Part shown: positions 1 to 4,532 of the stretch, piece after piece
Layout of the letters: every line of letters starts with the position of its first letter
Position numbering within the stretch: the stretch's first letter is position 1
From: Chitinophagales bacterium
GTDB taxonomy: Bacteria; Bacteroidota; Bacteroidia; Chitinophagales; UBA2359
Direction: 5' to 3'
Assembly (NCBI GenBank): GCA_020631035.1
Contig: JAHDIA010000060.1
Coordinates: 1 to 14,519, forward strand
DNA: 14,519 bases
Translations under genes and position numbers: made by a program
The notes under the pieces: model-generated
Seen by the model: the letters and a program-made list of their open reading frames with translations, nothing else
Database searches by the model: none
What the model was told of the DNA's origin: nothing

Positions 1-1
1 A

Positions 2-115
2 AAGCAACAAGCAGAACAAAACAGTCTGATAGTCAATATTTGTATCACATATTTTTTTGCGTTTATAAGTGTTGCTGTTACAACATACTATTTATATAAA
101 CTATCAAGTACATAG
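2..115 (+). CDS. C-terminal end of an unidentified membrane protein (partial)
   Basis: An open frame runs in from the left edge and stops at TAG 113-115, giving 37 residues. It begins with a polar stretch (KQQAEQNS), followed by about 24 mostly hydrophobic residues (LIVNICITYFFAFISVAVTTYY), which fits a final transmembrane helix, and ends in a short polar tail (LYKLSST). The next gene starts at ATG 117, one base after this stop, the spacing expected of translationally coupled operon partners. That spacing is the main reason to believe the frame is real. The family cannot be told from the tail alone. The first base of the window belongs to the preceding codon. Confidence 0.6.
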   Translation, partial: KQQAEQNSLIVNICITYFFAFISVAVTTYYLYKLSST

Positions 116-116
116 A

Positions 117-467
117 ATGAATCATAAAAAAATACATTTCTATTGGTGGATACCAATCCTGTTACTGGTAATTTCTTGCTTCAATTCCAAACAACAAAGC
201 CAATTCCGAGCTGCTTCCGATGGTTTCCTGGGAGATTATTCACTTGACTTATACAAAAATGATACTTACTACTTGGTTTTACCTGCCCTTCGTCAAAGAG
301 GAAAATTTCATGTTAAACAAGATACCATTTATTTGTTGGCAGAGGAAGACACAACAATCACTTATAAATTTCTGATAGATAAAAAGAAAAACCAAATAAG
401 AACAGTCAATACAAAGAATGGTAATTGGATGAGTATTTACAAAAATGAACTTAGGGAAAGAAAGTGA
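117..467 (+). CDS. Small predicted lipoprotein, function unknown
   Basis: The protein has 116 residues. It starts with a basic n-region (MNHKKIHFYWW), a hydrophobic core (IPILLLVIS) and a lipobox-like V-I-S-C, with the acylated cysteine predicted at residue 21. The mature part is therefore about 96 residues, probably anchored to the inner or outer membrane. The body has a beta-rich look, with short segments such as GDYSLDLYKND, GKFHVKQDTIYL and WMSIYKNEL, like many small Bacteroidota lipoproteins with lipocalin- or NlpE-like folds; that fold is a guess. A frame extension to an ATG at 69 exists, but it would overlap the upstream gene and put 16 residues before the signal peptide. The start at 117, one base after the upstream stop, is preferred. 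It is probably co-transcribed with the upstream membrane protein. Confidence 0.75.
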   Translation: MNHKKIHFYWWIPILLLVISCFNSKQQSQFRAASDGFLGDYSLDLYKNDTYYLVLPALRQRGKFHVKQDTIYLLAEEDTTITYKFLIDKKKNQIRTVNTKNGNWMSIYKNELRERK

Positions 468-624
468 ATCTCAGTGTAGGATGAGCGGGAGGATGAAATA
501 TACGACGCAGCCTAAAACATGCGTTGGCTAACCGGATCAAACGTAGCCATAAACCAATGACATTGCCCAATAAAAGTCCAATAATTTTTGTGTATGAGTG
601 CCGAAACTTGAGTAAGATTATAAA

Positions 625-2175
625 TCAAACCATCGGGACAATCGACTGAAAGAAAAAGCGGTATTGTGTCAAGTGAAGCGCAGAATCCGAACTCACATCT
701 ACCCACTTTTTATAACGGTAAAACCACTTCCACTGCAAACTATTCCACCAACCCTTTTTCATATAAGCATCCACAAAAGGGTGTACCGTCAAACGCAGTT
801 TTTTGTAGTTCAACTCATCAAACAAATAATCAATATCACTCTCAATTTCGTCAAGCAAGAGTAGGGGAGAGTCAATCTTGCCCGTTCCACTACAAGTCGG
901 ACAAGTTTCTGTCGTTTCAATACTAATGACAGGACGCACCCGCTGACGGGTAATCTGCATCAAACCAAATTTCGTAATCGCCAAAATGGTATGTTTGGCA
1001 CGATCCAAAGACATCGAATCTCGCATTTTTTGCAGCACCATTTTGCGATTCTCCGCCTTTTTCATATCAATAAAGTCGATGATGATGATGCCGCCAATAT
1101 CTCGCAAGCGCAACTGCCTAGAAATTTCTTCTGCCGCTATCATATTGACAGCCAAGGCATTTTTTTCCTGATTGACCTCCGCACTTACCTTATTGCCACT
1201 GTTCACATCAATCACATTCATCGCCTCCGTATGTTCAATAATAATATAGGCGCCATTGGGCAAATTGACAGTTTTGCCAAACAACACTTTCATTTGTTTG
1301 GTAACAGAGTAGCGATCAAAAACCGTCTTTTTTCCCTTATAATGTTCTACTATTTTTTGTTTTTCTGGCGCAATTCGATACAGATAATCTTTAATCTCTG
1401 TCGCAATCGCTCCATCATTGACCACCACTTTACTAAACGAACTCGTCAACAAATCTCGCAAAATACTAAAGGACTTATTCAATTCGCTATACATCTTCAT
1501 AGGTGGCTTCACCCCTTGAAGCGTGCTTCGAATGACTTCCCATTTACCAATCAAGTCATTGATGTCACGTTCCAATTCTTCTTCTTGTTGGTCTAGGGCG
1601 GCAGTCCGTACAATAACCCCAAAATTTCTAGGTTTACTCGTTTCAAAAATCGCCATCAAACGTTTCCGTTCCTTATTGTCTTTGATTTTTCGTGAAACCG
1701 ATATTTGATTGCTAAATGGAACCAGTACACAATACCGACCAGGTAGAGTAATCTCACTTGTCAAACGAGGACCTTTGGTCGAAATAGGCTCTTTGGTAAC
1801 CTGAACCAAAATGGGAATTCCTCTTTTCAATAACTCATTGATTTTCCCCTTTTTATCAATGTCCTCTTCCAATTCAAAATCGTCCAAAAAAGCCTTTGAT
1901 GACTTATTTCCTATGGCATCCAACAAAAATTTCTGGTGTGAGAGCAACTGCGGACCCAAATCACTATAATGCAAAAAGCCCTCTTTGCGAGAGCCTATAT
2001 TCACAAAAGTTGCATTGAGTCCAGGGGTAACCTTGGTAATTTTACCCAAAAAGATATCGCCAACGGATACTTTTGTATTATTTTTTTCTTGATGAAATTC
2101 GACCAATCGACCATCCTCCAAAAGAGCAAGTTCTACAAATGTTGGTTTGGCCTGTACAATAAGTTCTCTGGTCAT
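625..2175 (-). CDS. rng: Ribonuclease G (RNase E/G family)
   Basis: This 516-residue protein is a full-length RNase E/G family endoribonuclease, which cleaves single-stranded RNA in rRNA maturation and mRNA decay. An S1-like RNA-binding region covers about residues 38-125 (VGDIFLGKITKVTPGLNATFVNIG). The catalytic DNase I-like region contains NVIDVNSG with D323 and IIIIDFIDM with D367, matching the two metal-binding aspartates of E. coli RNase E. The zinc-link motif C425-P-T-C428 lies in CPTCSGTGK and normally joins two protomers. There is no long C-terminal scaffold, so RNase G is the better name than RNase E. The start (MTRELIVQ) matches the usual family N terminus. The last 12 residues (FFFQSIVPMV and neighbours) look divergent, but I see no sign of frameshift. 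It lies downstream of HU, TPR and small ribosomal-type genes on the same strand, separated by 409 bases of structured DNA, so it probably has its own promoter. Confidence 0.95.
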   Translation of the reverse strand: MTRELIVQAKPTFVELALLEDGRLVEFHQEKNNTKVSVGDIFLGKITKVTPGLNATFVNIGSRKEGFLHYSDLGPQLLSHQKFLLDAIGNKSSKAFLDDFELEEDIDKKGKINELLKRGIPILVQVTKEPISTKGPRLTSEITLPGRYCVLVPFSNQISVSRKIKDNKERKRLMAIFETSKPRNFGVIVRTAALDQQEEELERDINDLIGKWEVIRSTLQGVKPPMKMYSELNKSFSILRDLLTSSFSKVVVNDGAIATEIKDYLYRIAPEKQKIVEHYKGKKTVFDRYSVTKQMKVLFGKTVNLPNGAYIIIEHTEAMNVIDVNSGNKVSAEVNQEKNALAVNMIAAEEISRQLRLRDIGGIIIIDFIDMKKAENRKMVLQKMRDSMSLDRAKHTILAITKFGLMQITRQRVRPVISIETTETCPTCSGTGKIDSPLLLLDEIESDIDYLFDELNYKKLRLTVHPFVDAYMKKGWWNSLQWKWFYRYKKWVDVSSDSALHLTQYRFFFQSIVPMV

Positions 2176-2262
2176 AGAGGGGCATGGTAATTTAAGTTTC
2201 CTTCTAGGAAATCAAGCAATTATATAAGGTGATTCTTGCAATATTTAGGATTGATAGAATTA

Positions 2263-2306
2263 AGGAACATTGAAATAATAAGTTGGTTAGCTTATTATTT
2301 GTTCCT
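2263..2306 (-). other. Imperfect hairpin upstream of rng
   Basis: The arms 2273-2282 (AAATAATAAG) and 2291-2300 (CTTATTATTT) pair perfectly around an 8-base loop. An outer stem, 2263-2268 (AGGAAC) with 2301-2306 (GTTCCT), extends it past a 4-base bulge (2269-2272). It lies about 88 bases upstream of the rng start. If rng is transcribed from further upstream, this would be a leader hairpin. There is no U-tract suggesting a terminator on the minus strand. Confidence 0.45.
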
Positions 2307-2309
2307 AAG

Positions 2310-2454
2310 AACGGAACGTTTGAGGCTCCGTTTGTCCCGATTTTATCGGGATCTCCGCTATCCGCTTTTACTCCTCGTCCCGATAAAATCGGGACTGTGG
2401 GGTAACCGCTACTATCGGGCGTAATTTCGCAAAGCAAATCCTTCGTCGAGGATT
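2310..2454 (+). repeat. Structured intergenic repeat, copy 1
   Basis: This segment shares ordered sequence blocks with 12322-12486. They are ACGGAAYGTT near 2311, GCTATCCGCT at 2357-2366, GTCCCG...CGGGA forming a stem, CCGCTACTATCRGGCGTAA at 2406-2424 (one mismatch between copies) and CCTTCGT at 2440-2446. Here the two hairpins are GTCCCGATTTTATCGGGA (2334-2351) and its exact reverse complement at 2378-2395. Each is near-palindromic, and the two can also pair with each other. A further hairpin, AATCCT/AGGATT (2437-2442 with 2449-2454), closes the unit. It lies between the small ribosomal-type gene and rng, antisense to both. The family is not recognised by name; it resembles the repeated extragenic elements common in Bacteroidota genomes. 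Confidence 0.7.
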
Positions 2455-2481
2455 AAAAATTAAACAGTATACATGAAAATG

Positions 2482-2511
2482 CCAGCAATGCTGCTTTTGC
2501 AGCATTGCTGG
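2482..2511. terminator. Perfect 13-bp hairpin, possible terminator
   Basis: The arm CCAGCAATGCTGC (2482-2494) pairs perfectly with GCAGCATTGCTGG (2499-2511) around a TTTT loop. The stem is GC-rich for this AT-rich DNA and therefore strong. Flanking T-tracts are weak on both strands (ATTTT on the minus side, ATATATTTT on the plus side). It lies about 74 bases past the stop of the small basic protein gene, behind the better terminator at 2536-2557. It could be a back-up terminator or an RNA 3'-end stabiliser. Confidence 0.5.
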
Positions 2512-2535
2512 ATATATTTTCTATCACAAAAAGTA

Positions 2536-2557
2536 AAAACAAGGCAGACCTTGTTTT
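2536..2557 (-). terminator. Predicted intrinsic terminator of the HU-TPR-small protein cluster
   Basis: Read on the minus strand, a perfect 9-bp stem AAAACAAGG/CCTTGTTTT with a TCTG loop is followed by TACTTTTTG, giving a U-rich tail. It starts 27 bases after the stop codon of the 31-residue gene at 2585. Position, stem and U-tract all fit rho-independent termination of the transcript coming from the TPR and small-protein genes. Confidence 0.65.
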
Positions 2558-2584
2558 GCCCTATAGACAATTCAATAGAATATC

Positions 2585-2680
2585 CTATTTGTTCTTCTTC
2601 TTGTGTCTGTTTTTACGAAGTCTTTTCTTTCTTTTGTGCGTCGCAATTTTATGACGCTTTCTCTTTTTACCACAAGGCAT
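2585..2680 (-). CDS. Small basic ribosome-associated protein, AURKAIP1/COX24 family (mS38-like)
   Basis: An ATG at 2680-2678 opens a 31-codon frame ending in TAG at 2587-2585. The protein begins MPCGKKRKRHK and ends in HKRKKRLRKNRHKKKNK; 18 of 31 residues are Lys or Arg, plus three His. This matches the conserved tiny Bacteroidota proteins annotated as AURKAIP1/COX24 domain-containing. Their mitochondrial relatives (AURKAIP1, yeast Cox24) are the small-subunit ribosomal protein mS38. A ribosomal role in bacteria is therefore likely but inferred. The gene lies 15 bases after the TPR stop, behind an A-rich leader (GATTAAAAAAATTTAGT), and just before a predicted terminator, which supports it being the last gene of that transcript. 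At this length it is easily missed by gene callers. Confidence 0.85.
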   Translation of the reverse strand: MPCGKKRKRHKIATHKRKKRLRKNRHKKKNK

Positions 2681-2695
2681 ACTAAATTTTTTTAA

Positions 2696-3586
2696 TCAGT
2701 TACTAATAATATTGTTAATGTACATATCCAACTCTTTGATAAAAGCAGGATTTTGTACCAATGTTTTACATGTTTCAAAATGCTCTAAAGCCTTTGTTTT
2801 GTTCCCCAATCCCAAAAAAGATTCACCTAAATAATAATGAGCCTCGGAATTGGTGCTATCTTTTAAGACAACTTTTTCTAAGCGGGTAACCGCTTTGTCA
2901 AATTGTTTAGAAAAGACAGATAAGCGACCAAGTGTTAAGTTGGCCTCTATATGTGTAGAATCAACAGCTACAACCTCTCTAAGGGTAAACACCCCTCGCA
3001 TCACCTCATTTTTGCCATCAATAAAGACTTTTGCTAATCCAACCTTAGCATCCAAATCTTCAGGAGCAATTTCTAAGCCCATTTCATAGGCGGTAACTGC
3101 TTTGTCTGCATACCAAGGATTAAGCAATGTATCTTTACTCAATCTACTAGCTATAAAATATTGTCTTCCAGCTTTTTCCCAAATTTCAGCATCATTCCCC
3201 ATTTGTGCATTTTTTTCCAAATAATATGCTTGAGGACCTGGCAACCTATAATTTTCCCAAATATTGGCTATTTGAGTATGAATAGATTGTTTTTCTGATT
3301 CATTGGTAGAGGCTGACAATTTTTCGGACAGCAAATTTATAGAATCTTGAGCAGCTATTGGAAGTTTTTGGCTAAATTGATTCAAAAACTTTTCAAAATC
3401 TAACTCTTTGACTGTTTTGGTAGGAGGTGAGGAGGCTTTTTGTATGTCGGCAAGGGCTTTGTCCATAGGAGTACGAGTCTTGCCAAAAATGAACAAGACA
3501 GTAAGCAATCCCATACACAACAAAGCTAAAATAAGTTGACTTCCTTTGATAACCGTATTTTTACTTAAAAAAGCAAAAGTAGTCAT
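2696..3586 (-). CDS. Membrane-anchored tetratricopeptide-repeat protein
   Basis: The protein has 296 residues. A short N-terminal stretch precedes one predicted transmembrane segment at about residues 17-35 (QLILALLCMGLLTVLFIF), so most of the protein is probably periplasmic. A polar linker follows (about 36-110). The C-terminal half is helical and repeat-like: about 158-178 (ADKAVTAYEMGLEIAPEDLDA), 179-212, 213-246 (ANLTLGRLSVFSKQFDKAVT) and 247-279 (AHYYLGESFLGLGNKTKALE) show the small/large residue pattern of TPR units. TPR proteins are protein-binding scaffolds; the partner is unknown. The gene follows HU after 72 bases and is followed by the 31-residue ribosomal-type gene after 15 bases, so all three may be one transcript. 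A hairpin between HU and this gene reaches to within five bases of this start codon. Confidence 0.85.
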   Translation of the reverse strand: MTTFAFLSKNTVIKGSQLILALLCMGLLTVLFIFGKTRTPMDKALADIQKASSPPTKTVKELDFEKFLNQFSQKLPIAAQDSINLLSEKLSASTNESEKQSIHTQIANIWENYRLPGPQAYYLEKNAQMGNDAEIWEKAGRQYFIASRLSKDTLLNPWYADKAVTAYEMGLEIAPEDLDAKVGLAKVFIDGKNEVMRGVFTLREVVAVDSTHIEANLTLGRLSVFSKQFDKAVTRLEKVVLKDSTNSEAHYYLGESFLGLGNKTKALEHFETCKTLVQNPAFIKELDMYINNIISN

Positions 3587-3590
3587 ATAA

Positions 3591-3642
3591 ATCTTGTATC
3601 ACAAGTCCAGAAAGTATTTTATCATTACTTATGATACAAGAT
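3591..3642 (-). promoter_or_regulatory. Hairpin between HU and TPR genes covering the TPR start region
   Basis: ATCTTGTATCA (3591-3601) is the exact reverse complement of TGATACAAGAT (3632-3642). Inside it, after a one-base mismatch, AAGT (3603-3606) pairs with ACTT (3627-3630), leaving a 20-base loop. The structure begins 16 bases after the HU stop and ends four bases before the TPR ATG. It is followed on the minus strand by only TTTAT, so it is a poor terminator by sequence. It could attenuate read-through from HU, protect the HU mRNA 3' end, or mask the TPR initiation region. The inverted repeat is seen; its role is inferred. Confidence 0.55.
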
Positions 3643-3658
3643 ACAAGTGAAACGGTGA

Positions 3659-3961
3659 TTATTCCGCCTTTTCTTTAATCGCTGAGCTATTCTTAACATC
3701 CTCTACAAAAACTTTTGCAGGCTTAAAAGCAGGGATATAATGCTCTGGAATCTCAATAGCAACATTTTTCTTAATGTTTCTACCAATTTTTTTAGCTCTT
3801 TTTTTGGTTACAAAACTTCCAAAACCTCTGATGTAAACATTTTCTCCCTTGACTAAGGCTTCTTTTACTTCAGTAAAAAAGGCCTCTAAAGAAACTAAAA
3901 CATCCACTTTTTCTACACCTGTTTTTTTGGTGATTTCTGCTATTAAGTCTGCTTTTCTCAT
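3659..3961 (-). CDS. HU/IHF-family nucleoid DNA-binding protein
   Basis: The protein has 100 residues, close to the 90-100 of the family. The N-terminal helices (MRKADLIAEITKKTGVEK) are followed by the dimer core with the signature GENVYIRGFGSFVTKKRAKK at about 39-58, and the DNA-binding arm at about 59-83. It binds and bends DNA as a dimer in the nucleoid. The arm reads GRNIKKNVAIEIPEHYIPAF: residue 63, the DNA-intercalating proline in E. coli HU and IHF, is isoleucine here, as in the HU paralogues of Bacteroidota known to me. The C-terminal tail (KNSSAIKEKAE) is a short charged extension. The start is clear from the usual family N terminus. HU genes next to RNase G genes are common in Bacteroidota. 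It is the first gene of the minus-strand cluster, so its promoter should lie in 3962-4150. Confidence 0.95.
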   Translation of the reverse strand: MRKADLIAEITKKTGVEKVDVLVSLEAFFTEVKEALVKGENVYIRGFGSFVTKKRAKKIGRNIKKNVAIEIPEHYIPAFKPAKVFVEDVKNSSAIKEKAE

Positions 3962-4091
3962 GGTGGCTATTTATTTATGTTTAATTGTTTGATAATTATA
4001 GGCTTATAATTGTTATTGCTTTATATGAAGAAGTATGCAAATTTCACATTTTTTTTTAAACACCAAAAAAATTATGAAAGTTTTCTCCTTC

Positions 4092-4112
4092 TATTTGATT
4101 GATAATCAAATA
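4092..4112. promoter_or_regulatory. Palindromic operator-like site upstream of HU
   Basis: The 9-base arms TATTTGATT (4092-4100) and AATCAAATA (4104-4112) are perfect inverted repeats around GAT. This is a typical size for a dimeric regulator site. It lies 131 bases upstream of the HU start and may also serve the divergent gene. The regulator is unknown, and chance occurrence in AT-rich DNA is possible. Confidence 0.35.
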
Positions 4113-4120
4113 TTTTTATC

Positions 4121-4138
4121 TTTTTTTTATAAAAAAAA
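4121..4138. other. T8-AT-A8 perfect palindrome
   Basis: Eight T, then AT, then eight A form an 18-base self-complementary tract, nine bases from the palindrome at 4092-4112. Such tracts are intrinsically bent or easily melted and are prone to polymerase slippage. Its role is unknown; it could be an UP-like or bending element between the divergent promoters. Confidence 0.35.
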
Positions 4139-4348
4139 TAGTTATATTAGATCTTGGTTTAATGTGTTTGGTGGTCTAGGAAAAAAAACTCAATTCTTTT
4201 TAAGAGAAAATAGTCACCTAAACCTAAAAAAATGTCTCAAAGTTGGAATCTAAAGCAAATGAAGTTTGTTAAGTGTAAAAACAACAATTGTAACTTACAA
4301 CTTACAATAGTTTTCCCCCAATTTCATTAAATCAACTCTATCCACATT

Positions 4349-4397
4349 TTGAAAGCTATAATTTGCTTTCAACTTTATAAACTGTTATTAAACAGTT
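4349..4397 (+). promoter_or_regulatory. Two tandem small inverted repeats upstream of the giant gene
   Basis: TTGAAAGC (4349-4356) pairs with GCTTTCAA (4365-4372) around an 8-base spacer. AACTGTT (4380-4386) pairs with AACAGTT (4391-4397) around ATTA. Both are perfect, and they are separated by seven bases. They could be operator sites or leader hairpins for the gene starting at 4533. No regulator can be named. Confidence 0.35.
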
Positions 4398-4425
4398 AAA
4401 TAAGAATGTGGTCTTATGTATGCTA

Positions 4426-4464
4426 CGTAAAAAAAACATACTTGTTTTTTTTATGAAAAAAAAA
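4426..4464 (+). promoter_or_regulatory. A-tract/T-tract hairpin and homopolymer cluster in the giant gene leader
   Basis: A run of eight A (4429-4436) and a run of eight T (4445-4452) form a perfect hairpin, 4428-4438 pairing with 4443-4453 around the loop TACT. The pairing can be extended by one G-T and one C-G pair to 4426/4455. The T run is followed at once by ATG and nine A (4456-4464). The cluster ends 68 bases before the predicted start codon. The hairpin with a U8 arm could act as an attenuator. The three homopolymer runs are also candidate slippage sites. Confidence 0.4.
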
Positions 4465-4532
4465 GCGGAGAATAAAACTAAAGCAGCCTGTTTTACGAAT
4501 AATAAATGTAGTAGTGTTTGTCAGTCAAAGTT

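Larger units (their letters stand above)
3962..4532. other. AT-rich divergent intergenic region with palindromes and homopolymer tracts
   Basis: This region lies between the divergent HU and giant surface-protein genes and must hold promoters for both. I could not identify a convincing Bacteroidota promoter (TTG then TAnnTTTG) on either strand. No frame in it looks like a gene; the 72-codon plus frame at 4035-4253 is low-complexity Phe/Lys/Asn-rich translation of AT-rich DNA. It holds palindromes at 4092-4112, 4121-4138, 4349-4372, 4380-4397 and 4426-4455, listed separately. A 7-base tandem duplication (AACTTAC twice, 4292-4305) is also present. Confidence 0.6.

Noticed and set aside
512..706. 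Minus frame overlapping the 3' end of rng, considered as a frameshifted RNase G tail
   Set aside because: Its sequence does not resemble RNase G C termini, and the rng frame already has a normal length of 516 residues.
2204..2437. 77-codon minus frame over repeat copy 1
   Set aside because: It translates the hairpins and repeat blocks; the codons reflect the palindromes, not a protein.
4035..4253. 72-codon plus-strand frame in the divergent intergenic region
   Set aside because: Low-complexity Phe/Lys/Asn-rich translation of AT-rich DNA with no domain or signal, and it overlaps the likely HU promoter region.
4292..4305. Tandem AACTTAC duplication as a regulator site
   Set aside because: Only two 7-base units in AT-rich DNA; too weak to call without comparison.
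4518..4532. TTG alternative start for the giant protein
   Set aside because: The ATG at 4533 gives a standard signal peptide directly; the extra five residues add nothing.
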